18,979 nucleotides of DNA from Casimicrobiaceae bacterium (GCA_955652025.1 CATPAO010000361.1:1-18979), one strand, 5' to 3'; positions 1 to 7,564 are shown, numbered from the stretch's first letter. Notes: generated by a model from the sequence alone, not told the origin. Translations and numbers: made by a program.

Positions 1-1375
1 AGCGGCCGATGAGCCCGTTCATGAACGCGATCGGCACGAAAACGGCGACGATCGCGAACGTCGTCGCCATCACCGCGAGCCCGATCTCGTCGGTGCCCTC
101 GCGCGCCGCCGCCATGTGGTTTTTGCCGAGCGACAGGTGGCGCACGATGTTTTCCCGCACGACGATCGCGTCGTCGATCAGCAGACCGATGCACAGCGAC
201 AGCGCCATCAGCGTCAGGAAGTTGATCGTGAAGCCGAACGCGTAGAGCGCGATGAACGTCGCGATCACCGCGAGCGGCAGCGTGAGGCCGGTAATCACCG
301 TGCTGCGCCAGCTGTGGAGAAACAGGAACACGATCAGCACCGTCAGGAATCCCCCCTCGACGATCGTCTCCTTGACGCGATCGACGGCACGCTCGACCTG
401 GTCGGCCGTCGAATAGGTGACGCGGACCTCGACGTCGGACGGGAGCCGGTCCTTGAGCGATGCGACCGCCGCCTTCACGTTGCGGCCGGTCTCGACGATG
501 TTGGCGTCCTGCGCCTTCTGGATGTCGAGCGTGATCGCCGGCCGGCCGTTGATCCGCGCGAAGCTCGTCATCTCCTTCTCGCCGTCGATGACCTCCGCGA
601 CCTGCGACAGGTACACCGGCCCGCCTCCCTGCTGCGCGACGATGATGCGGTTGAACTGCTCGGGGTCCTTGATCTTGCCTTCGACGCGGACCACCGAGTC
701 GCTCTGCCCGCGCGTCAAGCGGCCCGCCGGCACGTCCTGATTGGCATTCTGGATGGCGGTGATCACCTGGTCCACGCCGATTCCAAGCGCGGTGAGCGCG
801 TTGGGTTTTATCTGGATCAGCACCTGGCGCGTGACGCGGCCGTTGACGTCGACGCGCGCGACTCCGGGCTGGTTTTCGAGTGCCTTGACGATCGTCTGGT
901 CGGTCAGCGACGTCAGCTCGCGCAGTTCCGTCGTCTGCGACATTACCGCGAGCGACGCGACCGGTTGGTTGTTCTCGTTCTCGACGCGGTTGACGAGCGG
1001 ATCCTTGACGTCTTTCGGAAAGCCAGGCCGCACCATGGCGATCTTGTCGCGCACGTCCTGGATCGCCTGTGTGGCGTTGGTCGACAGGCGGAACTCGGCG
1101 AAGACCTGGCTCGACCCCTCACGGGAATTCGAGAAGATCCGCTTGACGCCCGATACCTGGTTGACCGCATATTCGAGCGGCTTCGTGACGTCGGCCTCGA
1201 CGGCCTCGGGCGCCGCACCCGGGTAGATCGTCATGATCTGGACGAACGGCAAGCTGACGTCCGGCATCTGTTCGACGCGCAATCGGTTGTACGAGAACAC
1301 GCCGAGGACGGTGATGCCGACCATCACCATTGTCGCAAAGACTGGATTCTTGATCGATGTGCGGGTTATCCACAT
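1..1375 (-). CDS. RND efflux pump permease, N-terminal part (truncated by window edge)
   Basis: This is the inner-membrane, proton-driven pump subunit of a tripartite RND exporter (AcrB/MdtB/MdtC superfamily). About 458 codons are in the window and the C-terminal half lies beyond the left edge. The protein starts MWITRTSIKNPVFATMVMVG, the usual RND N-terminus followed by TM1 (about residues 11-29). A large periplasmic porter region follows (about 30-335), with the typical YPGAAPEAVE near residue 51. TM2-TM4 lie in about 338-412. The TM4 motif GLLIDDAIVVRENI carries the paired Asp residues (about 400-401) matching the proton-relay Asp pair of AcrB. The ATG at 1375 is chosen because an in-frame TGA lies 15-17 bases upstream and a GAGG sits 10 bases before it. 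The adaptor gene lies upstream on the same strand, 224 bases away. Substrate cannot be told; drugs, metals or solvents are all possible. Confidence 0.93.
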   Translation of the reverse strand, partial: MWITRTSIKNPVFATMVMVGITVLGVFSYNRLRVEQMPDVSLPFVQIMTIYPGAAPEAVEADVTKPLEYAVNQVSGVKRIFSNSREGSSQVFAEFRLSTNATQAIQDVRDKIAMVRPGFPKDVKDPLVNRVENENNQPVASLAVMSQTTELRELTSLTDQTIVKALENQPGVARVDVNGRVTRQVLIQIKPNALTALGIGVDQVITAIQNANQDVPAGRLTRGQSDSVVRVEGKIKDPEQFNRIIVAQQGGGPVYLSQVAEVIDGEKEMTSFARINGRPAITLDIQKAQDANIVETGRNVKAAVASLKDRLPSDVEVRVTYSTADQVERAVDRVKETIVEGGFLTVLIVFLFLHSWRSTVITGLTLPLAVIATFIALYAFGFTINFLTLMALSLCIGLLIDDAIVVRENIVRHLSLGKNHMAAAREGTDEIGLAVMATTFAIVAVFVPIAFMNGLIGR

Positions 1376-1599
1376 TTGTTTGCGACCTCGTCAGCCTTCG
1401 TTCATCTCCAGCGTGGTGGCTCTCGCCAAGGGCGGTGGTCCGCTGCGCAACCGCGTTGAACGCGGCGTAAGCTTTCACCTGCCGAACCGCTTATCCTTCG
1501 GGCGACGCGCCCCGCGCATCACGCCCGCCGGTTAACGCGCTTGCGCGTCGTTGCGATACACGGCGGCGCGGCACACCGCGAATCGATCCGCCGTCCTCG
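1376..1599 (-). other. Spacer between adaptor and pump genes with two small hairpins
   Basis: This is a 224-base gap inside what should be an adaptor-pump operon. It holds two short GC hairpins: ccgcg/cgcgg around 1450-1465, and acgcg/cgcgt with a CTTG loop around 1536-1549. Neither is followed by a T-run on the minus strand, so neither looks like a standard intrinsic terminator. I recognise no gene or clear promoter here. The gap may allow RNA processing or unequal expression of the two subunits; that is inference. Confidence 0.4.
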
Positions 1600-2769
1600 T
1601 CAACTGGCCCCGACCGGCACGGCGGACGTTGCGTTCTGCGACGCCGTCGGCGCCTTGACGAGAGCCGGCGCGCCGTCCTTGAGATTGTCGAAGCGCGCCG
1701 CAAGCACCGGCAGACCCGGCGCCAGCGTGCTCTTGAGCTCCACGATGCCGTTGGCGTCGTCGCGCCTTCCGAGCGATACGATGCGCCGCGACAGCTTGCC
1801 GTTGTCGATCACCCATACATACGACTGCCCCGCCTCCGTCCGGACCGCCGTCGCCGGCAGTGTGGGCGCCGGCGCGCTCGCAGCCAGCGCGATGCGACCG
1901 GTGGCAAACATGCCGCTCCTGAGCGCCGCGTCGCTGTTCGGCAGGCCGACGTACACGAGAAGCGCGCGTGTCCCAGGCTCGGTCGATGGGTTGATGCGTT
2001 CCACGCGTCCGGCGAAGCGACGCTCGCCGAACCCGTCGACGGCGAACTGGACCGGCATCCCGATCTTGAGCTCGGGCACGTCGAGCGCCGGGACGAGCGC
2101 CTGCACCTCGAGGTCCTTCAAGTCGACGATCGTGACGAGCGGCGCCTCGATCGCCACCTTTTCGCCGGGCTGGACATGACGGTGGGCGACGATGCCGGAC
2201 AACGGCGCCGTCGCGACGGCGTCCTTGAGCGCATTCCGCGCGAGCTGCACTTGCGCCTCCATCGATTTCACGCTGCCCTGCGCGACGCTGAAGCTCGATT
2301 CGGCGCTGTCGAACGCATTTTGCGAAATGAATTTGTCGTTCATGAGTCGCACGTTCATCGCGCGGGTCTTCGTGGCCAGCGCGAGCTGCGCCTTCGCGCT
2401 TTCGAGCGCGCCGACGCGGTCGATCAGTTTCGAGTCGAGGTCGGTGGTATCGATGCGGACGAGCATCTGACCCGCCTGCACGGTCTCGCCTTCGCGAATG
2501 GTGATCTCACGGACGTCGCCCGCGACTTTCGCCTTGACGATCGCCTGCCGAACCGGCTGCAGCGTGCCGGACACGGGCAGCCAGCGCGCCAGCGGTTTGG
2601 CGGCGACGAATGCGAGGTCGGTCGCGGCGAACTGCAGCGCCACCGGTGCGGTCTTGTCCTCCGGCTTTTTCTGCGCGCGAAGCGCCATCGCGCCGCCGCC
2701 GACCCCCAATAGGACCAACAACACGATGAGCGCACCGACAGATCGGCGCCGCGTCATTTTGATTCGCAT
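1600..2769 (-). CDS. RND efflux periplasmic adaptor (membrane fusion protein, HlyD/AcrA family)
   Basis: This 389-residue adaptor links the inner-membrane RND pump to an outer-membrane channel. The N-terminus is MRIKMTRRRS followed by one hydrophobic segment (about residues 11-30), so it is probably anchored in the inner membrane with the rest in the periplasm; there is no lipobox. Next come a first lipoyl half-motif (about 75-95, VAGDVREITIREGETVQAGQ), an alpha-helical hairpin rich in Ala/Gln/Glu (about 100-175), the second lipoyl half (TAPLSGIVAHRHVQPGEKV), and beta-barrel and membrane-proximal domains. The start at 2769 is preferred over an in-frame ATG at 2823 because GGGAGAGAG lies just upstream and the extra 18 residues are polar and unlike the family. 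The pump gene follows on the same strand. No outer-membrane factor gene is in the window. Confidence 0.92.
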   Translation of the reverse strand: MRIKMTRRRSVGALIVLLVLLGVGGGAMALRAQKKPEDKTAPVALQFAATDLAFVAAKPLARWLPVSGTLQPVRQAIVKAKVAGDVREITIREGETVQAGQMLVRIDTTDLDSKLIDRVGALESAKAQLALATKTRAMNVRLMNDKFISQNAFDSAESSFSVAQGSVKSMEAQVQLARNALKDAVATAPLSGIVAHRHVQPGEKVAIEAPLVTIVDLKDLEVQALVPALDVPELKIGMPVQFAVDGFGERRFAGRVERINPSTEPGTRALLVYVGLPNSDAALRSGMFATGRIALAASAPAPTLPATAVRTEAGQSYVWVIDNGKLSRRIVSLGRRDDANGIVELKSTLAPGLPVLAARFDNLKDGAPALVKAPTASQNATSAVPVGAS

Positions 2770-2886
2770 GAGCTCTCTCTCCCTGTCCGCGTCGGATAAG
2801 ACGCGTCCGGTTGGACCGTGCATGTCGCCGTTGTCACGTCCGACGCCACGGTCTCAAGCGGGTGGCACACGCCCCCACACACACCC

Positions 2887-2926
2887 CTTCAACCCTCGAC
2901 GCTTAGATGCCGTCGAGGCTTCAACC
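2887..2926. repeat. Perfect 8-bp inverted repeat bracketed by direct repeats
   Basis: Arms CCTCGACG (2894-2901) and CGTCGAGG (2911-2918) are perfectly complementary with a 9-base loop. The unit is directly flanked by CTTCAACC at 2887-2894 and 2919-2926, with the last base of the left copy shared with the hairpin arm. There is no T-run on either side, so it is not an obvious terminator. It could be an operator for a dimeric regulator of either flanking operon, an RNA hairpin, or the scar of a very small inserted element. Confidence 0.5.
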
Positions 2927-2975
2927 GGATTCACCCAGCGTGCTAGGGTAGGCCGGTGCTGCGGGCCGCGACAAG

Positions 2976-2997
2976 CGCGGCGCGACAAAGCGCCGCG
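2976..2997. repeat. GC hairpin upstream of livK promoter
   Basis: CGCGGCGC (2976-2983) and GCGCCGCG (2990-2997) form a perfect 8-bp stem around a GACAAA loop. A related GCGACAA occurs just left of it at 2968-2974, so the loop motif is partly duplicated. It lies about 60 bases upstream of the livK -35 box. It could be a regulator site or a structural element; nothing decides between them. Confidence 0.4.
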
Positions 2998-3055
2998 GAC
3001 GGCGACGGGCTGCGATCGCGGCCGCCTGAGGCGCGAAGGCAAGTTGCTTCCGCGT

Positions 3056-3084
3056 TTGACACCCGTTCGCAGGGTACCCATAAT
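3056..3084 (+). promoter_or_regulatory. Sigma70-type promoter of livK
   Basis: A perfect -35 box TTGACA at 3056-3061 is followed, after a 17-base spacer, by CATAAT at 3079-3084 (5 of 6 matches to TATAAT). Transcription would start near 3091, giving a leader of about 30 bases that includes the ribosome-binding site GGGAGG at 3109-3114. This is the best promoter in the window and fits an abundant binding protein. Confidence 0.8.
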
Positions 3085-3120
3085 TATACGTTTCCCTTTC
3101 ACCACGTCGGGAGGATCCCC

Positions 3121-4437
3121 ATGCAATTCAAACAAAAGCTCGGCTTCGTGCTGGTTAGCGCCGCGCTGGTGGCCGCATACGGTTGCGGTCAAAAGGAAGA
3201 ACCCAAGAAGGCGGCCGAAGCCGTGAAGGCCGCGCCGGCCGATGACAGCGTCACCGTCAAGATCGGCCATGCCGGACCGCTGACCGGCGGTATCGCGCAC
3301 CTCGGCAAGGACAACGAAAACGGCGCGCGCCTCGCGGTCGAGCAGGCCACCGCCAAGCAGCTCAAGATCGGCGGAAAGACCGTTAAGTTCGAGCTTCAGG
3401 GCGAGGACGACCAGGCCGATCCCAAGCTCGGTCCCGTGATCGCGCAAAAGTTTGCCGATGCCAAGGTTGCCGGCGTCGTCGGCCACCTCAATTCCGGCGT
3501 CACGATTCCCGCATCGGCCGTCTACAACCAGGCCGGCCTTCCGGTGATCTCGGGCTCGGCGACCAACCCGAAACTGACCGAGCAGGGCTTCAAGAACGTG
3601 TTCCGCGTCGTGGGCCGCGACGACCAGCAAGGTCCGGCGGTCGCGCAGTACCTCGAGTCGATGAAGATCAAGAAAGTCGCCATCGTCGACGATGCCACCG
3701 CCTACGGCGAAGGTCTCGCCAACGAGGTCGAAAAGACGCTGAAAGCGGCGCACGTCAATGTCGTCGCACGCGAAAAGACGAACGACAAAGCGACCGATTT
3801 CAAGGCCATCCTCACCAAGATGAAGGGCAAGGCCCCCGACGCCGTGTTCTACGGCGGCATGGACGCCACCGGCGGTCCGATGCTGAAGCAGGCGCGGGAG
3901 CTCGGCATCAAGGCGGTGTTCAGCTTCGGCGACGGCGCCTGCACCGACACGATGAAGCAGCTCGCCGGCGACGCCGCGGCCGACGGCCTCATCTGCTCGC
4001 AGGCCGGCCTGCCCGTGGTCGCCGCGTCGAAGGACTTCCTGGACGCGTACAAGGCCAAGTACAACGTCGACCCGATCATCTACGCGCCGTTCACGTACGA
4101 CGCCGCGAACCTGCTGGTCGCCGCGATGCAAAAGGCCGATTCGACCGACCCGGCGAAGTACCTGCCCGAGCTTCAGAAAATCAGCTTCAAGGGCGCGACC
4201 GGCAACATCGAGTTCGACGAAAAGGGTGACCGCAAGGATGCCGAGATCACGATCTTCACGATGAAGGCCGGCAAGCTCGAGCCGGTGGCCGTCGTCAAGG
4301 GCGGCAAGAGCATCGGCTTTTCCGACTTCATGAAGCCCGTCTCCACGGCCGCGGCCCCGGCCGCCGCGCCCGCCATGGCGCCGATGAAGGACGATATGAA
4401 GAAGGACGACATGAAGAAGGACGCGATGAAGAAGTAA
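3121..4437 (+). CDS. livK: Branched-chain amino acid-type ABC transporter, periplasmic binding lipoprotein with MXKDX repeat tail
   Basis: This is the substrate-binding protein (438 residues) of a LivKHMGF importer; it captures Leu/Ile/Val or a related amino acid or amide and delivers it to LivHM. The start follows GGGAGG by 6 bases. A signal peptide ends at a probable lipidation Cys22 (AAYGC; Tyr at -2 is not ideal for a lipobox). The core begins VKIGHAGPLTGG and contains GEDDQADP, typical of the type I periplasmic-binding fold. After the core comes an Ala/Pro linker (about residues 409-421) and a Met/Lys/Asp tail (422-438) built on the unit MKKDD. Family members usually end near the core, so the tail is an addition. 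Its own promoter and terminator flank it, and livH starts 197 bases downstream. The ligand cannot be told from sequence; urea/amide binders are a less likely alternative. Confidence 0.93.
   Translation: MQFKQKLGFVLVSAALVAAYGCGQKEEPKKAAEAVKAAPADDSVTVKIGHAGPLTGGIAHLGKDNENGARLAVEQATAKQLKIGGKTVKFELQGEDDQADPKLGPVIAQKFADAKVAGVVGHLNSGVTIPASAVYNQAGLPVISGSATNPKLTEQGFKNVFRVVGRDDQQGPAVAQYLESMKIKKVAIVDDATAYGEGLANEVEKTLKAAHVNVVAREKTNDKATDFKAILTKMKGKAPDAVFYGGMDATGGPMLKQARELGIKAVFSFGDGACTDTMKQLAGDAAADGLICSQAGLPVVAASKDFLDAYKAKYNVDPIIYAPFTYDAANLLVAAMQKADSTDPAKYLPELQKISFKGATGNIEFDEKGDRKDAEITIFTMKAGKLEPVAVVKGGKSIGFSDFMKPVSTAAAPAAAPAMAPMKDDMKKDDMKKDAMKK
4384..4434 (+). repeat. In-frame 15-base tandem repeat coding the MKKDD tail of LivK
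   Basis: The last 17 codons before the stop are copies of a 15-base unit ATGAAGAAGGACGAC: one shortened copy, two full-length copies (the second ending in GCG) and a partial ATGAAGAAG. They encode MKDD, MKKDD, MKKDA and MKK. The pattern matches the pentapeptide MXKDX repeat type known from small exported proteins in Burkholderia and Ralstonia relatives (recalled family, not searched). Repeats of this kind can change copy number by slippage. Confidence 0.8.
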
Positions 4438-4461
4438 GTCGCGCGAAGCAAGGCTGCACCG

Positions 4462-4491
4462 AAACGGCGCCCCGCGGGGTGCCGTTTTTTT
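4462..4491 (+). terminator. Rho-independent terminator after livK
   Basis: ACGGCGCCCC and GGGGTGCCGT (4464-4485) form a stem of ten pairs, one of them G-U, around a minimal GC loop, followed by seven T residues (4485-4491). It lies 27 bases past the livK stop. It should end or attenuate transcription before livH, giving more binding protein than permease. Confidence 0.88.
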
Positions 4492-4496
4492 GCCAC

Positions 4497-4567
4497 CCCC
4501 TCGCTCCAACCTTCTCCCCGTGCCGCGGAGAAGAGAATTCGACGCGCACCGTCAAAGCGGGCGAGGG
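4497..4567. repeat. REP-like palindromic intergenic element
   Basis: An outer pair CCCCTCGC (4497-4504) and GCGAGGGG (4560-4567) encloses an inner hairpin CTTCTCC/GGAGAAG (about 4512-4534). The wording resembles the CCCTC...TCTCCC dispersed palindromes common between genes of GC-rich proteobacteria. Whether it is repeated elsewhere in this genome cannot be seen from the window. Confidence 0.45.
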
Positions 4568-4576
4568 GCGCAACGC

Positions 4577-4605
4577 TTGCCTGACCGAATCGCACCCCGC
4601 ACAAT
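4577..4605 (+). promoter_or_regulatory. Candidate promoter for livHMGF
   Basis: TTGCCT at 4577-4582 (4 of 6) and CACAAT at 4600-4605 (4 of 6) are separated by 17 bases and lie after the livK terminator, 30 bases before the livH start. The match is moderate. The strong upstream terminator makes an internal promoter here plausible. Confidence 0.4.
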
Positions 4606-4634
4606 CGCGGTCGTCCCCTTAAACACTGCCCGCC

Positions 4635-5639
4635 GTGGACACCTTCCTGCAGCAGATGATCAACGGCGTCACGCTGGGCAGCGTGTACGCGATCGTGGCA
4701 CTCGGCTACACGATGGTGTACGGCATCATCCAGCTCATCAATTTCGCCCATGGCGAGGTCGTGATGATCGGGGCGATGGTCGCCTATTCGGTCATCGTCG
4801 CGCTCGTCGGCGCGCACGTCGCGCTGCCGCCGGTTGCGATCGTGCTGATCGGTCTCGTCACGGCAATTCCGGTCTGCGTCGCGGTCGGCTACACGCTCGA
4901 GCGCGTCGCTTACCGGCCGCTGCGACGCGCGCCGCGACTCGCGCCGCTGATCACCGCGATCGGGCTGTCCGTCATCCTGCAGCACCTGGCGATGATCATC
5001 TGGAGCCGCAATCCGCTGCCCTACCCGCAGATCGTCCAGACCATCTCCTATCACCTGACCGACAACCCGAACGGCGCGACGATCACCAACGTTCAGATCG
5101 CGATCGTCGCCGGGTCGGTCGCGATGATGGCGGGGCTCCTCGCGCTCGTCTACCGGACCAAGCTCGGCATCGCGATGCGCGCGACGTCGCAAAATCAGAC
5201 GGTCGCGGGGTTGATGGGGATCGACATCGATCGCGTGATCGCGCTGACGTTCGTCATCGGCGCGGCGCTCGGCGCCGTCGCCGGCGTCATGGTCGGCACA
5301 TATTACGGTGTCGCTCACTATCAAATGGGGTTTCTGCTCGGCCTCAAGGCGTTCGCGGCCGCCGTGCTGGGCGGCATCGGCAACCTGGCCGGCGCCATGC
5401 TGGGAGGATTGCTGCTCGGCGTGATCGAGGCGCTCGGCGCCGGTTACGTCGGCGATCTCACGAATCTGTGCCAGCTGTCCGGCTGGTCGAGCGCGCTTGC
5501 CGAGCGCTGTGCCAGCGATCCCAATCTCACGCTGTTCGGTTCCAATTACCAGGACGTCTTCGCATTCCTCGTCCTGATCGCCGTGCTGATCTTCCGGCCG
5601 TCGGGGCTGCTAGGCGAGCGTGTGTCGGATCGCGCCTAA
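4635..5639 (+). CDS. livH: Branched-chain amino acid ABC transporter permease LivH
   Basis: This integral membrane permease (334 residues) forms the translocation channel with LivM. It has the LivH N-terminus MDTFLQQMINGVTLGSVYAI, the conserved INFAHGE (35-41), and the cytoplasmic coupling loop MRATSQNQTVAGLMGI (181-196) that contacts the ATPases. About eight hydrophobic segments are visible and the length is a little above the usual 300-310. The GTG start at 4635 fits the family N-terminus; no clear Shine-Dalgarno sequence precedes it, and the next in-frame ATG (codon 8) would cut conserved residues. The segment of about residues 275-305 (CQLSGWSSALAERCASDPN) is a Cys-containing insert before the last helix. 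LivM starts 22 bases after the stop. Confidence 0.95.
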   Translation: MDTFLQQMINGVTLGSVYAIVALGYTMVYGIIQLINFAHGEVVMIGAMVAYSVIVALVGAHVALPPVAIVLIGLVTAIPVCVAVGYTLERVAYRPLRRAPRLAPLITAIGLSVILQHLAMIIWSRNPLPYPQIVQTISYHLTDNPNGATITNVQIAIVAGSVAMMAGLLALVYRTKLGIAMRATSQNQTVAGLMGIDIDRVIALTFVIGAALGAVAGVMVGTYYGVAHYQMGFLLGLKAFAAAVLGGIGNLAGAMLGGLLLGVIEALGAGYVGDLTNLCQLSGWSSALAERCASDPNLTLFGSNYQDVFAFLVLIAVLIFRPSGLLGERVSDRA

Positions 5640-5661
5640 CCGGCCGACCGACGGGATCCCC

Positions 5662-6750
5662 ATGCATTCGCTGCTCGATACAAGGAAGAATCCGCGGCTG
5701 GCGTGGGTCGGCATCGTGCTCGTGGCCGTCACGCTCGTCGCGCTGCCGTTCGTGCTGGCGGGGATCGGGACGGCATGGGTGCGGATCACGAATTCCGCGA
5801 TCCTCTATGTTTTTCTCGCCCTCGGCCTCAACATCGTCGTCGGCTTCGCCGGGCTGCTCGACCTGGGCTACATCGCGTTCTACGCGGTTGGCGCCTACGT
5901 TTACGCGTTGCTCTCAAGCCCGCATTTCGACATCCATCTGCCGTTCTGGGTGACGCTGCCTCTCGGTGCGGCGGTCGCCTGCATGTTCGGCGCCTTGCTC
6001 GGCGCGCCGACGCTCAAGCTCCGCGGCGACTATCTCGCCATCGTCACGCTGGGCTTCGGCGAGATCATCCGGATTTTCCTGAACAACCTGTCGCAGCCGG
6101 TCAACATCACCAACGGCCCGCAAGGCATCACGCTGATCGACCCGTTCCGCATCGGCAGCTTCAATTTCAAAATCAACGAAACGGTCGCCGGCCTCGATTT
6201 CACCGGGCCGATCAAGTACTACTACTTTCTGTTGCTCGTCCTGATCGCCGTGATCGTCGTCAACTTGCGCCTACAGGATTCGCGGCTCGGCCGCGCGTGG
6301 GAAGCGATCCGCGAGGACGAAGTCGCGGCTCGCGCGATGGGCATCAACACGCGCAACGTCAAGCTGCTGGCGTTCGCGATGGGCGCCTCGTTCGGCGGCA
6401 TCGCCGGCGGCATGTTCTCGGCGATCCAGGGCTTCATCAGTCCGGAAAGCTTCATCCTCGTCGAATCGATCAACGTCGTCGCGATGGTCGTGCTGGGCGG
6501 CATGGGCAACGTATGGGGCGTGATTCTCGGCGCCCTCTTGTTGTCGTTCATGCCGGAGGTCCTGCGCTATACGGTCGGCCCGGTGCAGGAGCGCCTGTTC
6601 GGCCGGATGCTGCTCGAGCCCGAAGTGATCCGGATGCTGCTGTTCGGCTTCGCGCTGGTGCTGATGATGCTGTTCCGGCCCGCGGGAATCCTGCCCTCCG
6701 CGCTGCGCAAGCGCGAGCTCGAGTCCGTCGTGCGCCAGAAATATGAGTGA
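5662..6750 (+). CDS. livM: Branched-chain amino acid ABC transporter permease LivM
   Basis: This is the second permease of the importer, 362 residues. The first hydrophobic segment is about 15-36 and several more follow. FAGLLDLGYIAFYAVGAY (62-79) and APTLKLRGDYLAIVTLGFGEI (115-135) are typical of LivM. The coupling loop EAIREDEVAARAMGI (214-228) would dock on LivG/LivF. The ATG at 5662 is preferred; an in-frame GTG at 5620 would overlap the livH end and add a polar leader not seen in relatives. Its last bases overlap livG by 8 (ATGAGTGA), which suggests translational coupling. The product acts in the inner membrane with LivH. Confidence 0.95.
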   Translation: MHSLLDTRKNPRLAWVGIVLVAVTLVALPFVLAGIGTAWVRITNSAILYVFLALGLNIVVGFAGLLDLGYIAFYAVGAYVYALLSSPHFDIHLPFWVTLPLGAAVACMFGALLGAPTLKLRGDYLAIVTLGFGEIIRIFLNNLSQPVNITNGPQGITLIDPFRIGSFNFKINETVAGLDFTGPIKYYYFLLLVLIAVIVVNLRLQDSRLGRAWEAIREDEVAARAMGINTRNVKLLAFAMGASFGGIAGGMFSAIQGFISPESFILVESINVVAMVVLGGMGNVWGVILGALLLSFMPEVLRYTVGPVQERLFGRMLLEPEVIRMLLFGFALVLMMLFRPAGILPSALRKRELESVVRQKYE

Positions 6751-7534
6751 CACCGCTCTGCTCTCGGCCGAAGGGATCACCAAGCGCTTCGGTGGCGTGC
6801 AGGCGTTATCCGAGGTCGGCTTCGCGATCCGCCACCGCGAAATCTACGGTCTGATCGGCCCGAACGGCGCGGGCAAGACGTCGCTCTTCAACGTGCTGAC
6901 CGGTATCTACGCGCCCGACGCCGGCACCTTCACGTTCGACGGCGCCCCGCTTTGCGGATTGAAGCCGAACGACGTCGCCGAGCGCGGTATCGCGCGGACG
7001 TTTCAGAACATTCGATTGTTCGCCAATCTGACCGCGCTCGAGAACGTGATGATCGGCCGGCATGTGCGAACGCACGCGACCGTGATCGGCGCGATCTTTC
7101 GTGGACCGAAGACCAAGGCCGAGGAGCACGCGATCGAGCGGCGGTCCTACGAGTTGCTCGAATACGTTGGCGTCCACAAACGCGCCAATGACCTCGCCAA
7201 GCATCTCGCGTATGGGGATCAGCGGCGGCTCGAGATCGCGCGCGCGCTCGCCACCGAACCGAAACTGCTTGCGCTCGACGAGCCGGCCGCGGGCATGAAC
7301 GCGACCGAAACAGCGTCGCTGAGGCGGCTCCTCGAGAACATCCGCAAAGACGGCACGACGATCCTCTTGATCGAGCACGACATGAAGCTCGTGATGAGCG
7401 TCTGCGATCGGGTGCTGGTGCTGGACTACGGCCGGAAGATCGCCGAGGGCCCTGCGGCGGAGGTGCAAAACGACGACAAGGTGATCGCGGCGTACCTGGG
7501 CGGCGACGTAGCGTTGAACCTGAAGGGTGCCTGA
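6743..7534 (+). CDS. livG: Branched-chain amino acid ABC transporter ATP-binding protein LivG
   Basis: This ATPase (263 residues) works with LivF on the cytoplasmic face to power import through LivHM. It has Walker A GPNGAGKTS (39-47), a Q-loop in RTFQNIRLF (85-93), the LivG-type signature LAYGDQRRLEIARAL (155-169) in place of LSGGQ, Walker B LLALDEP (175-181) and the switch His212 in LIEHD. The C-terminal AYLGG is typical of the LivG/BCATP-C type. All catalytic elements look intact. It overlaps livM by 8 bases. A 94-base gap carrying a REP-like palindrome separates it from livF, which is unusual since these two genes are normally adjacent. Confidence 0.96.
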   Translation: MSDTALLSAEGITKRFGGVQALSEVGFAIRHREIYGLIGPNGAGKTSLFNVLTGIYAPDAGTFTFDGAPLCGLKPNDVAERGIARTFQNIRLFANLTALENVMIGRHVRTHATVIGAIFRGPKTKAEEHAIERRSYELLEYVGVHKRANDLAKHLAYGDQRRLEIARALATEPKLLALDEPAAGMNATETASLRRLLENIRKDGTTILLIEHDMKLVMSVCDRVLVLDYGRKIAEGPAAEVQNDDKVIAAYLGGDVALNLKGA

Positions 7535-7564
7535 TGACGATTGTGAAATTGCATCAAAAAACTC

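Larger units (their letters stand above)
2770..3120. other. Divergent intergenic region between efflux adaptor and livK
   Basis: This 351-base gene-free stretch separates two divergent units. From left to right it holds the adaptor ribosome-binding purines (about 2772-2782), a C-rich CACACA tract (about 2865-2887), a perfect hairpin bracketed by direct repeats (2887-2926), a second GC hairpin (2976-2997) and the livK promoter and leader (3056-3120). I see no convincing sigma70 promoter for the adaptor; a TTATCC at about 2799-2804 on the minus strand is only a weak -10 candidate. No small gene is recognisable. Confidence 0.6.

Noticed and set aside
116..1459. 447-codon open frame on the plus strand
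   Set aside because: It is antisense to the RND pump gene. Its translation is Arg/Asp/His-rich low-complexity sequence typical of the shadow of a GC-rich gene, while the minus strand gives a clear pump with family motifs.
2881..2930. Fragment of rRNA or a tRNA (the GCATCTAAGCG segment recalls 23S rRNA)
   Set aside because: Only about 11 bases match. No cloverleaf or extended rRNA similarity is visible; the segment is simply the loop side of the hairpin.
2854..4509. 551-codon open frame on the minus strand
   Set aside because: It is antisense to livK. LivK has promoter, ribosome-binding site, signal peptide and terminator; the antisense product has only biased composition.
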